Origin: Nemertoderma westbladi
Lineage: Eukaryota; Xenacoelomorpha; Nemertodermatida; Nemertodermatidae
DNA: 29,454 bases
Direction of reading: 5' to 3'
Assembly: GCA_032718475.1 (NCBI GenBank)
Contig: JAUCBJ010008446.1
Location: 1-29,454 of the forward strand
The translations under genes were made by a program, and so were the position numbers. A model generated the notes under the pieces. That model was not told the DNA's origin. It did not search any database and worked only from the letters and a program-made list of their open reading frames with translations. This document shows, in pieces, positions 9,420-18,410 of this stretch; position 1 is the stretch's first letter; the number at the start of each line of letters is the position of its first letter.

Positions 9420-9656
9420 GGTATAGGTACAAAACATGATGAGGTCAAATTTGACCTCAAGGACAATATGTGTATAAATTGTAAAATTGAATAGACTCCC
9501 TTGCAAATTTTTAAATTTTTGTTTTTCTAATTAAGATACACTATAAAATAATAAAAGTCACAAAATTTCGAGATAAAATATCAATGTGTGATAAAATTAT
9601 GTAAGTTTAAATCTCCGATGGGTCAAAAATGACCTCAAAGAGAGCACAAGGGTTAA
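9420..9656. mobile_element. piggyBac-like MITE remnant ending in CCCTT/TTAA
   Basis: Read from the right, the end is TTAACCCTTGTGCTCT followed by a GGTCA/TGACC hairpin at 9620-9633. The left part has a perfect 16-bp palindrome, AGGTCAAATTTGACCT, at about 9424-9439. TTAA is at 9653-9656. TTAA plus CCCTT termini with GGTCA hairpins are seen in piggyBac-type MITEs. I do not see a matching left TTAA terminus, so the left limit is a guess. Confidence 0.35.
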
Positions 9657-9831
9657 ATAGTGTCAGAGGAATCTAGCGTAAAAGCTAACGGGTCTGGAAG
9701 TTATGATCAGGACAATGTTGAAGATCTTTTTTTTCACAATATTTTTTTTTCACAATTTTTTTTATTGACTTTAAACACGTTTTAGAACGATTCAATGCGT
9801 TTTAAATAGAATCCAGATTTTTTTCTAAAAA

Positions 9832-9866
9832 ATGTTCTAGAACAACAAATATTTGTTCTAGAACAT
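9832..9866. repeat. inverted repeat of TGTTCTAGAACA
   Basis: Two ATGTTCTAGAAC / GTTCTAGAACAT motifs face each other across AACAAATATTT. The same core occurs near 24628 and 26470. TTCnnGAA is also the heat-shock-element pattern, but in this AT-rich repeat context that is probably coincidence. Confidence 0.5.
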
Positions 9867-10040
9867 ATTTTTTTAAAAAATGAATAGTTAACATCTTCTG
9901 GAACATTTTCTATACAAATAGTAATAAGAACTAGCTACTACAAAATATTTATATGGGGTGGCATTCTGCATTCGCTGAATCGCGTGCCGCATTCTGCATG
10001 CATTCCTGCTTGAAATACTTACAAAGAGTGAAGTGCTGCA

Positions 10041-10276
10041 CTGCAATGATCAATTTAGGGGATGTTTGACACTCTAAAAATATGAGTTGAGTGATTAGTT
10101 CTCGAGTTATTGTACAAAATGTTAAGGCTACCGGTAGGTCCACCAATTGATGACCTTATATTGAGTTGACCCAGTCCAGACATTATGTACAATAACTCGA
10201 GAAATAATCACTCAACTAATATTTTTAGAGTGTCAACATCACCTAACTGCCTAACAGCCGAAATTGATCATAGCAG
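10041..10276. repeat. long imperfect hairpin (arms about 80-97 bp)
   Basis: The left arm 10041-10122 (ATGATCAATTT... to ...GTACAAAATGT) is the imperfect reverse complement of 10180-10276, including the 60-bp block from GACACTCTAAAAATAT to TCTCGAGTTATTGTAC. The loop is about 57 bp. Typical of a foldback element or MITE. No transposase is present. Confidence 0.8.
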
Positions 10277-10828
10277 TTATGTGTGAATTGTGGATGCCTT
10301 GAGATTATTATAAGCTGATAAGTATAATTTTTAGTGTAGGCCTATTTGTCAATATCGCATCAAGGCGCTAATGTTGACTTTGACTTGTGCTGGACTTCAC
10401 ATTTTCTGCAATATCTCAAAAACTATTCGCTCTAGGCCTATGCTTGTTTTGAAGGTGTCTAGGTCTACACCAACTAAATCGGTCATTGCGGTTCTAATGA
10501 GCATAATATCAATGCCAGAATGCAGTAGGAGTACGAGAAGTTGATCATCACAAAAATTGGGAATATGACTCACTTGCGCCAAGGGCTGAAGGGCTGGGAA
10601 CAGGCCATGTGCCTGTGGAAATATTTCCTGCCATCCCCAAATCAAAATGTTGGTATATATCAAAGTTTGGGCCCATTTGATGACATCTGATGTGCGAACT
10701 GAGTTGAAATTCGAAAAAAAGGTTTTTTTGGACCACCCTAATCTGATATGGTCATTAAACAAATTCAATTCAAATTCAATTCATTCAATTCTTGCCTGCA
10801 CTGCAGTGACCTGACAGGCAGTAGGGTT
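10277..10828. other. non-coding DNA
   Basis: Contains a 123-codon minus-strand frame (10397-10768) with no recognisable domain and ordinary AT-rich composition. I regard it as chance. Confidence 0.3.
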
Positions 10829-10850
10829 CCCTATCCCGATCGGGATAGGG
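10829..10850. repeat. perfect 22-bp palindrome centred on CGATCG
   Basis: CCCTATCCCGA is followed directly by its exact reverse complement. It immediately precedes the 121-bp repeat, so it may be the terminus of that repeat family. Confidence 0.85.
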
Positions 10851-10853
10851 ACT

Positions 10854-10974
10854 CAGCGTTAAATACCCTTGTATATTTATGTAAACCTCCCTCGCTGCGC
10901 TCGCTCGGTACATAAATAAACTCGGGTCATAAAGCTGCAAAGTGCTACTTTGCACACAATGATGTAAATAGTTA
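10854..10974 (-). repeat. 121-bp dispersed repeat, inverted relative to 21189-21309
   Basis: The reverse complement of this block matches 21189-21309 at nearly every position over an equal length. Both contain the GCAAAGT...ACTTTGC hairpin and a GCTCGC-rich centre. Part of a MITE-like family. Confidence 0.85.
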
Positions 10975-11452
10975 TTATTTATTATGCTGTTATGTATAGG
11001 CCTTAATTAATATTCTAGAAATTCATAAATTGGCTTAAAACTGTATAGATTGGCCTACTGTACGCCCCAGATAATTATAATGTTCTTACTAATCTTCCAC
11101 GTACAGCTTGTTTCACCATGGGTCTGTTATTGTTAGGTGTATTGAAGCCAAACCGGTTTAGATTTCTAGGAAATTAATTTCAGGATTTATTGTAAACATA
11201 ATAATGATCATTATTTCATCATTATTATGGTTATATGTAATTATCTCTTCTGATTGTGCTGTACATAGGCCTACGTATTACCAACCGGTTCTATTAATTA
11301 TTATTTTTTATGTATGCTGTACTATCTATTTTGTATGTACGAAATTCAATTAGATTAAATTAAATTGGAACTACTAAAATTCCTAAAGCTGCATTCCATT
11401 CAACCATTACATGTTGTTAATATTCACAAATGTTTTAAACAATTTTTGAGTG
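10975..11452. other. non-coding DNA
   Basis: AT-rich with short ATTATTA runs and an AATAATGATCATTATT palindrome near 11200. Nothing else was recognised. Confidence 0.3.
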
Positions 11453-11460
11453 CTTTTTAC

Positions 11461-12864
11461 TAGGGCTCGATCGGAGTTGGGACTGTCTGACTGTGGTAGA
11501 GGCTGAGAGGTGTGTACTGTAGGTAGCCTACCGCCCAGGTTGGAATTTATGTAGAGTTTGCTCGCAACATGTGTGGCGCGGATTAAGGATCCTGGCGCGT
11601 AGTGACAGGGGCGTGTGGCGCGGATTAAGGATCCTGGTGCGTAGTGACAGGGGCGTGTGGCGCGCATTGAGCATCCTGGCGGTCCTGGCGCGAATATGGC
11701 AGTATGGATGTAGGGTTAGGTTAGGACAGTAGGAGGTAGCGTAGCAGTGCACTGGCAACACATCCCACTCTACAGGTGATAGGTCTATTTGAAATTATTC
11801 CATAGGTTTAAAAAGATTGAAAAATGTCCGCTCCCTTCGCTCGCGTTTATACTGTAAGCCTACCAGCCTACTCTTTAGCACTGTCTGGCTGTGGACAAAT
11901 GGAAACGGACAGATTGCGCATGACCATTAAAAACATGACTTGTTTCAAAAGTTTTTCAATTGTCAGATTCTTCAAACCAATAAGACCATGACAGCCTGCA
12001 TGATTCAGCAGAATTCTCATGCTCGTTACGCTCACCAGCTCGCAATTTAAAGACATCTGCATTTCTGTATTTGAAAACAGTCAGTTTACCGACTTTAAAT
12101 GCTGAAATGTTAAAATTTTCGTGCTCGCTACGCTCGCATCTTGTTCACATCTACATTTAAAAACAGTCAGTTGACGTTGACCTACTACAACTACAGCACT
12201 ATCCAGCTATCTGACTACTACTGTCAGACTGTATATACATATATGTTAACATAATTGGAAAATTTCCTTGCTCGCTACGCTCGCATTTTTATGTTAGAAT
12301 ACTGTAGGGCTACAGCATTATAAACTGATAAATTATTACAATTAAGCAATTACAGAATTACTGCAAAATTTCATAGTCAACTGTTGGCTTGGCGCGCATT
12401 AGATATCATGGCTGGCGCGATTTTCGTTTAACCAGAACGCCTGTGGCGCGCTTTTTGTCAGTATTCCATATAGGCCTGCCGCTGTACCGTACGTGTACCA
12501 GTACTGCAGTACATTATGCTGGCATGACAGTCAGTAAATGGCTGCAGTAGTACAGTGTACAATCATAGCATTTACAACAATTTTTTACAGTAGGGCCTAT
12601 CTGTAACAGTCTGCTAGTCAGCCAGCTGGCCAGTACCAGTACTGCAGTACAGTCAGTCAGACATTGACTAAGTAAATACTGCAGTATTATGCTTGATATT
12701 GAAGCTGTACTACAGTACTTATAGTGTAAATAATTGTTCAGATTAGAATATGCACGAAATATAATACTTTATTAAAAAATTAACTCCGGCAATATTTTTA
12801 CCAGAGCCGGAGCAGGAGCCGGAGGTGCCAAAATGGCCGGAGCCGGAGCTCCGATCGAGCCCTA
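11461..12864. mobile_element. non-autonomous hAT-type DNA transposon, 1404 bp, with 8-bp TSD
   Basis: The ends are inverted: TAGGGCTCGATCGGAG at 11461 and its complement CTCCGATCGAGCCCTA ending at 12864. They are flanked by an exact 8-bp direct repeat CTTTTTAC (11453-11460 and 12865-12872). An 8-bp duplication together with a (C/T)AGGG-type terminus is the hAT signature. No transposase ORF is inside, so it depended on another copy. The interior holds a 42-bp tandem repeat, several GCTCGCTACGCTCGC motifs (about 11831, 12021, 12123, 12270) and GTACTGCAGTAC palindromes (12501, 12639). Confidence 0.85.
11571..11690. repeat. 42-bp tandem repeat inside the hAT element
   Basis: GTGTGGCGCG recurs at 11571, 11613 and 11655. 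The first two units differ at a single base and the third is diverged. Units contain GGATCCTGGCGCG, which is GC-rich against the surrounding DNA. Confidence 0.85.
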
Positions 12865-13040
12865 CTTTTTACCCTATATTTATTTCCAAGTGTTTTTTTA
12901 GCCTGATTGGCTATATATATTATATACATTGTACATGTTCGTTAGGTATTCATGTACCCTGAATTCTATCGACAATAGGCCTAGTCTCCGGTATATATTG
13001 TAATTTATTGATAAATCTTTAGCCTATTTAAGATTTGATA
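12865..13040. promoter_or_regulatory. region upstream of the zinc-finger gene, possible TATA-type promoter
   Basis: A TATATATATTATATA run lies at about 12912-12926, some 115-130 bp before the ATG. It is the only promoter-like signal seen, and in this AT-rich genome it is weak evidence. The hAT target duplication ends at 12872, so the transposon sits directly against this upstream region. Confidence 0.2.
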
Positions 13041-14453
13041 ATGAATCAACAAATTAATTTATTGAAAGAGGAATGTGGTGCCGGTATAATTGTAAAGAAG
13101 GAACAAACAGACTCTATAATCATAAAGAAGGAACCAACAGACTCTATAATCATAAAGAAGGAACCAACAGACTCTATAATCATAAAGAAGGAACCAACAG
13201 ACTCTATAATTATCAAGAATGAACCAATAGACTCTATAATTATAAAGAAAGAACCAATATATTCTTTAATTATCAAGAAAGAACCAACAGACAGTATCAC
13301 CTATTCTCTTGGAGTTAAACAAGATAACTGCGTTTACAGATCATCTATCGAAGATCACAACAATTTGTTCGGAGATATTAATTATTATGAACCATCTGGA
13401 GAGTCTTTTGTCGAAATACAGGAAAACAACAGCCCAGACTGTTCGTACGGTAGGCCTATCGAAACTGAAGATATTTATAGTCAGAATTTTGCTTCTGGGT
13501 TGCAATTTATCAGTGTAAAATCTGAAGGCGATTTAGTTACCGAGTCATTAACAGAAACTCAAACTGTTAAAGAACAATTTAACGTTGATGATATCTCGGG
13601 TGACAACGTTGATCTATGCAGCTCTACTGAACCGACAATCAGCTGTGCAACACCTGAGTCCGTTAGTTCTAGTAAAACTAGTAGGGAGTTAGTAAAGTAT
13701 AAATGCGATTATTGTACGAAACTGTTTAAACACAAGAGAAATAAAAATAAGCATGTTGACTCTATTTATAAAGATATCAAGTACAGCTGCTTTGATTGTG
13801 GAAAATCGTTTGATTCAAAAACCGGTCTAAAACGACATGTCGACTCTATTCATAAAGATATCAAGTACAACTGCTCCGATTGTGGAAAATCGTTTCCTAC
13901 AAAATTCGTACTAAAACGACATGTCGACTCCATCCATAAAGATGTCAAATATGAATGCGATTATTGTGATAAAGAATTCAGTTATAAAGACTACCTAAAG
14001 ACCCACATCGACTCTGTCCATGAAGGTACCAAGTATAACTGCTTCGATTGTGGAAAATCATTTGGTTCAAAATCCGGTCTAAGACAACATGTTGACTCTA
14101 TTCATAAATGTATTAAATATAACTGCAGGTATTGTCATTAAACATTCAGCTCACAAGGCCACCTAAACACCCATGTCAACTACTTTCATAAAGATATAAA
14201 GTACAGCTGCTTTAATTGTGGGAAATCGTTTCGTTCAAAATCAGACCTAAAACGACATATCGATTCTGTCCATGAAGGTATTATTAAGTACAGTTGTTTC
14301 GATTGTGGAAAATTATTTGATACCAAATCCGGTCTAAAACGACATTTTGACTCTATCCATAAAGGTATTAAATATAACTGCAGTTATTGTCATAAAGAAT
14401 TCGTTCAGCACAGTTCTCTAAACACCCACATCAATTCTGTTCATAAAGTTTAA
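13041..14453 (+). CDS. single-exon C2H2 zinc-finger protein, interrupted by an in-frame TAA at 14139-14141
   Basis: Probably a nuclear DNA-binding regulator. ATG at 13041; two codons further upstream (TTG ATA) are also open but lack an ATG. Residues 16-85 are seven 10-residue repeats of the IIIKKEPTDS type. Each carries I/V-K-x-E, the SUMO-attachment consensus, and another (VKSE) follows near residue 160. An acidic linker leads to C2H2 fingers at a 28-residue pitch starting at residues 222, 250, 278, 306, 334, 362, 390, 419 and 447, form C-X2-C-X12-H-X4-H. Finger 1 has Tyr in place of the last His. The linkers read HK-(D/G)-I-K-Y. At codon 367 an AAA-like codon has become TAA in finger 6; the frame then continues in register through fingers 7-9 to the stop at 14451-14453. 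The product is therefore either 366 residues with five fingers or a decayed 470-codon gene. Readthrough is possible but unproven. Confidence 0.82.
13086..13295 (+). repeat. 30-bp in-frame tandem repeat, seven units, SUMO-consensus array
   Basis: Units start every 30 bp from 13086. Units 2-4 are identical or nearly so at the DNA level; units 1, 5, 6 and 7 carry substitutions (for example IIIKNEPIDS). The substitutions preserve the hydrophobic-K-x-E core in every unit. Confidence 0.92.
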
Positions 14454-14501
14454 AGTTACCTTACCGATAACAGAATAATTGTTCCGATCAATGGTCATTA
14501 A

Positions 14502-14507
14502 AATAAA
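14502..14507 (+). terminator. candidate polyadenylation signal AATAAA
   Basis: An AATAAA hexamer lies 49 bp after the distal stop of the zinc-finger gene, at the expected spacing. It fits the full nine-finger frame being the original gene end. Confidence 0.5.
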
Positions 14508-15589
14508 TACCGGTATGTCACTTTTAGTGTAGAAGGAAATAGAAATAAGTGATTGTCAATTTTTATAATTTACTGCAGCCATTACGTGGTTTATTTCGAC
14601 CCGGTGTTTTTAACTATAATGGATGCGCCAGTTTATGTAGATTCCGTGTCTTATATGTCATAAAACTACCTTTATCACCTTGTCCGTGTGTTAATTTATT
14701 TTATAAAAGACAATTTCATATACAGGATTTTATTTCGAGCCATATAAATATAATTAAAGTATCTTCTCTATTAAAGACTCTTATTGCTTATTCATGTAAA
14801 GCTTTTGGTGTAGTCAGGATTTTACGAAGGGAGAGACAATTTCCAAGATGCGGTGCAAACCAACATAAATTGAGAAGTGGATGTCCTCAGGTGTATTGAC
14901 ATGAGACTAAATTAAATGTTACCGTTTCCGCAGTTTACCCCCATTTGAAGAATACCAGGTTTTCACTAAAAACCCAGGTTACAGAAGTGATGAAACTAAC
15001 CAAAACAATAAACAAATTAGTATATGTATGCACTGTGCACTGTGCAGGCGGTTTTAAGGAAGAAATAAGCGCTATAAAAAACTTATAGAAATTAAAAAAA
15101 TACAAATTCTTCGTATTCCATAAAATTTCTTCCGAAAAGTTCACTTGAGCGAACTGAAGTGCTTAAATAACTTAATTAAACGAAATAATTGAAATAATTA
15201 TATCAACACGAAGGTAGGCCAATACAATAATGAGGAATATTATTAACTATATAACTAGAAAGCTTGTGGCCTTTGGCCACAGCTTTCCAGTACACAGACT
15301 TGTTTAACAATTCAAACATAAATTAATAAATTAATTTCTGTAACTTAAATAAAAGTCACAAGACTCAAAAAAAAACAATTACAAAAAAACAAAAACAAAA
15401 CATTTCTTTCACTTATTTCGCCTCCGAGCGGCAGACTGGACATCGTTCTTCCCAAACACACAGCCTATGATGGAGTGCTAAAAAGCATTATAAATAACGA
15501 AATGGGAGAAGCTTTTAACTTTCTGAGTTCTAAGTTGCAGGGCTCCATCTTTCCTGATATCGCTTCCCCATAACATCAATATCTTGGTG
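14508..15589. other. non-coding DNA
   Basis: A 116-codon plus-strand frame (14549-14899) shows no domain and is probably chance. A short hairpin, GTGGCC-TTT-GGCCAC with flanking AAGCT, is at about 15259-15286. A-rich runs lie near 15370. Nothing else was recognised. Confidence 0.35.
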
Positions 15590-15599
15590 GAATCTTTTC

Positions 15600-15880
15600 C
15601 CATGCTCATCACTGGGCACTAATGTCTCAGTACCTTTAGTGCCCGCGGTCACTTAGTCCCATTATCGCGGGCACTAATGTCCCATGGGACGTTAGTGCCC
15701 GTGAGACGTTAGTGCCCGCGAGACATTAGTGTCCGCCTAGCAACTTCGTTAGTTTATGTAATAAATACAACAACAAATACATTTCCCGCTTCTTTAGTTC
15801 CTGCTGATGCAAACGAGTCGTTACTTTCTTCAAACTTCAAAGGAAATTTCTAGTCTTTAGTTCCCGCATCTCGTTATTTA
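15600..15880. repeat. short degenerate array with TTAGT(G/T)CC core
   Basis: Around nine copies of TTAGTGCCC/TTAGTTCC or the inverse GGGCACTAA. Three adjacent units (GACGTTAGTGCCCGTGA type, 17 bp) lie at about 15689-15737. A near-perfect hairpin centred on CCATGG spans 15667-15702. The last copies (about 15796 and 15860) read TTTAGTTCC. Confidence 0.65.
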
Positions 15881-16127
15881 ACATTTTAATTTCAACTTGG
15901 ATCTTTTATGATTAAAAAATAAATTAACCTCACTTAGACATAGTATCAATTATATTATTTGATTTTGCGGTAAAGTTTTCAAGGAATGATGATTAAGCAA
16001 CAGCGTTTGATTGTTTATAAATAACCTACTTTTGATTGAGTATACTTAATTTGTGTAACTTTACTGGAGACAGTGTGTAATAAAAAAAACAAGGTGCAAT
16101 ACTACAGTATGAGTAGTTACAGTTTAA

Positions 16128-16470
16128 GAATGCTGTGCCGGCATGTCGTTAAAATTGCGCCGCAACAACACCCTGTCACCCATGACATTTGCTAGATCAT
16201 CTGCATCTTCAAGGCCGGGATGCGTCTCAAGAAAGTCATGGGCTGTCCACCATGCTTATTCGCTCCATGAGAGCGCCAAAGCAAAAGGTTATGCACTGGC
16301 TGGTCATTACGGCGAAAGCAATGTTCTGCAAAGCGGAGGCGGTTCCGTTCAAGTGTCAAGTTAGTGAAGATTAATGGAACACCCCCAATGCTGTATAGAG
16401 TTTGGTTGGAGATGTGTTCATTGTACTTGACAGAATGAACTCTGCGCAGCATTCTTGTGAAAGTGCCTGT
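16128..16470 (-). pseudogene. LINE reverse-transcriptase C-terminal tail fragment, copy 1
   Basis: The minus strand reads MLRRVHSVKYNEHI..., then LERNRLRFAEHCFRR, then a Gln/Pro-rich GGQPMTFLRRI. This is the arrangement after the thumb of LINE RT proteins (R-x-RFAGHC-x-R ... LW ... G-x-P-x-T-F). It is truncated at both ends and frameshifted after FLRRI. It matches the three tandem copies at 22.5-23.8 kb but lacks about 210 bp that copy 5 keeps on its RT side. Confidence 0.7.
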
Positions 16471-16510
16471 GAAAGTGTGAAATAAAAACTACAATGTAAT
16501 TATAGCTTTC

Positions 16511-16911
16511 TTAAATGGGCAATGTTGTTGGGGGACAACAATCTTTAAAACACTACTAACTTGGTTAAAATCTATTAACAATCTATTGGAGCATTCGAAA
16601 ATCATCTTAGACATATTTTCCTATCTACTCAATTTTTTTGGAACGGAAAAATTAAAGGGAATTGTCTTTTTTAATAATACAGTATGAATGCACATGTTTT
16701 TTCAATTACCGCTTATTGAAGCATAGGCTCACAATATGTAAGCCAATGTTCAAATTTCCCTCTGGGAAGCAAAGGAAACTGATCCTCAGGTACAAGAAAC
16801 ATGTTGACAACCCATATCAACCAATCGGATTTCACATATTACCATTCTGAGATTAGGAGAGCCAATAATAGGAATGTTGTTCCGGAACAACACTGAGCAG
16901 CAAAGGGTTAA
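16511..16911. mobile_element. TTAA-bounded repeat, about 400 bp, copy 1 (piggyBac-like MITE candidate)
   Basis: Bounded by TTAA at 16511-16514 and 16908-16911. Near each end is an inverted-type motif (ATGTTGTTG...GACAACA and ATGTTGTTCCGGAACAACA). The right end reads CAGCAAAGGGTTAA. More than 90% identical by eye to 23964-24359. No ORF. Confidence 0.55.
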
Positions 16912-16926
16912 GAAATGTATTTAAAT

Positions 16927-16950
16927 ACAAAACAGGACGAACGCAACGAG
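16927..16950. repeat. 24-bp direct repeat, left copy
   Basis: ACAAAACAGGACG... is repeated exactly at 18387-18410. The pair brackets the cysteine-rich pseudogene. Confidence 0.7.
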
Positions 16951-17339
16951 AACAGTTGAATTTTTTGGTGCTTTTGGAATTGCATCTTATATGTGCGATA
17001 ATACTGTTTACAATCGAATATTATTTGTATGTGTGTTCTATTTTATATTGATGTACTGCTAAACGATGTACTATTAAACGTTCGATACAAGTTATCTATA
17101 CTATGATTTCTTTAACAATATAAACTATAGCTGTTTAGCTAATAAATTTGCATAATTATACCAGACACTTTAGCTTTAAGATGGCCATTTTAATCTGATC
17201 ACTATAAACCACGTTATCACTATAATCGCAGATGAGCACTATAATACAATTTAACACAGAAATGGTTAATGGGCAATACTGTCTGTTTATTAATTTTAAT
17301 AATCTATGACGGTCTTCTTATAGCCAGCTTGTTGGCTTT
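16951..17339. other. non-coding DNA
   Basis: AT-rich with no motif or repeat partner seen. Confidence 0.3.
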
Positions 17340-18094
17340 CTACAGTAGTACTCTAGTAGAACCATCTATAAAGAGCCTCCAATCAGTGGGATCATGGTCC
17401 GTGCCAAGTTGGCTGAACAAACTGGGAACATCATTGCTAAAACAGAGATATCTTCCTCTTTAGAGAATACTTGGGTCAAGTCTGCTGTGCGCTTCCTATA
17501 AACCGTCACTTTAGTTCCTCTCTGGAGTAAATTCCATTCCTGAAGGCGAGATCCCAGCAGTTCACTTTGAGCCTTTGTTAAAGCCAGATCTCTAACTAAA
17601 TCATTAAGATCACCCTGCGTTACTAATTGGGGAACTTCCAACTCTTGGTGTCCTGGTTCATACGTATCATCGTCGCCAGTTCCAGTTGTTGAATCGTCAG
17701 TTTTCTCAATAGTATCTGGTGGAACTGGCACTGGAATCTGGTCGCAGTGTTCTACTGTCTGTATCGCAGACGGAACATTTCGATACACAAGAGATTTCTT
17801 GGTTTTCTTGTTGTGACCAGCTACGGGAGGAACAATGCAGAAGTAGCAATCAGTGACATGATTTTGTTGCTCCCTCCAAATCATAGGAACTCCAAACTCC
17901 AGCCCTCGACCAATCCTTAGCCAACTGGACAAGTTCTTTACACATGAAGAGCAACATATATGCGGAGCCCACTTTTTATCCTGATCACCGAGATGAACTC
18001 CAAAGTACAAGTAATATAGTTTCTTTACATGCGGTGTTATATTTCTGCGGTCAGTCTTTATAGTGTATTCTCCAAAAATATAGCAAAATATGTA
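17340..18094 (-). pseudogene. decayed copy of a repetitive cysteine-rich family (LTQGDLNDLVRDL family)
   Basis: The function of this family is unknown to me; I recall near-identical predicted proteins in large numbers in arthropod genomes, so it may travel with a mobile element. Visible conserved blocks, N to C: RRNITPHVKKLYYLYFGVHL, GDQDKKWAPHICCSSCVKNL, VPMIWREQQNHVTDCYFC, an acidic Thr/Asp linker, then VTQGDLNDLVRDLALTKAQS and ELLGSRLQEWNLLQRGTKV. The paired Cys residues suggest metal binding. The first Cys pair is damaged (CYIFG where CYxCG is expected). Near 17438-17442 one base is missing: the unshifted frame ends at 17366, whereas the next frame gives NDVPSLFSQL and HDPTDWRLFIDGS, which continue the family, before a stop at 17340. 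No ATG fits the 5' end; a preceding exon may be absent. Confidence 0.72.
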
Positions 18095-18386
18095 AAATAG
18101 TAGAAAAATACTAAACAAGTTCGCGACATTACTAAAGCTATTACGGTAGACACAGAGGTATATAAATATACCCAAAGGAAGAGAGAAACACAGCTGGTTT
18201 AGCCTGATTGGTCCAGGTTAAACGAAACTTGGTACGTTGTAGTCCGGGAAAAGTTCAGAAAGAACGCAAAGAGTTTACAGTGGATACGAGTATCCATCTG
18301 CCATAAATCAGCAGTTACCCTCACAGTTTCGAGACTTTGCACAGTTATAAAAGTCGTTAGCCTCCGTTTAGGGAAATCATTTTAAG

Positions 18387-18410
18387 ACAAAACAGGACGA
18401 ACGCAACGAG
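18387..18410. repeat. 24-bp direct repeat, right copy
   Basis: Exact second copy of 16927-16950, 1460 bp away. Could be a remnant of terminal repeats of a unit carrying the pseudogene. Confidence 0.7.

Noticed and set aside
10397-10768. 123-codon minus-strand frame
   Set aside because: No recognisable domain or start context, and no repeat partner in the window. Length alone is weak in 29 kb of AT-rich DNA.
13046-13300. 84-codon minus-strand frame with regular hydrophobic repeats
   Set aside because: Antisense shadow of the 30-bp SUMO-consensus repeat.
14549-14899. 116-codon plus-strand frame after the zinc-finger gene
   Set aside because: Not ATG-led in a convincing context, no domain, and lies beyond the likely polyadenylation signal.
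15259-15286. GTGGCC-TTT-GGCCAC hairpin as a bacterial-style terminator
   Set aside because: The context is eukaryotic and no gene ends nearby; treated as a simple hairpin.
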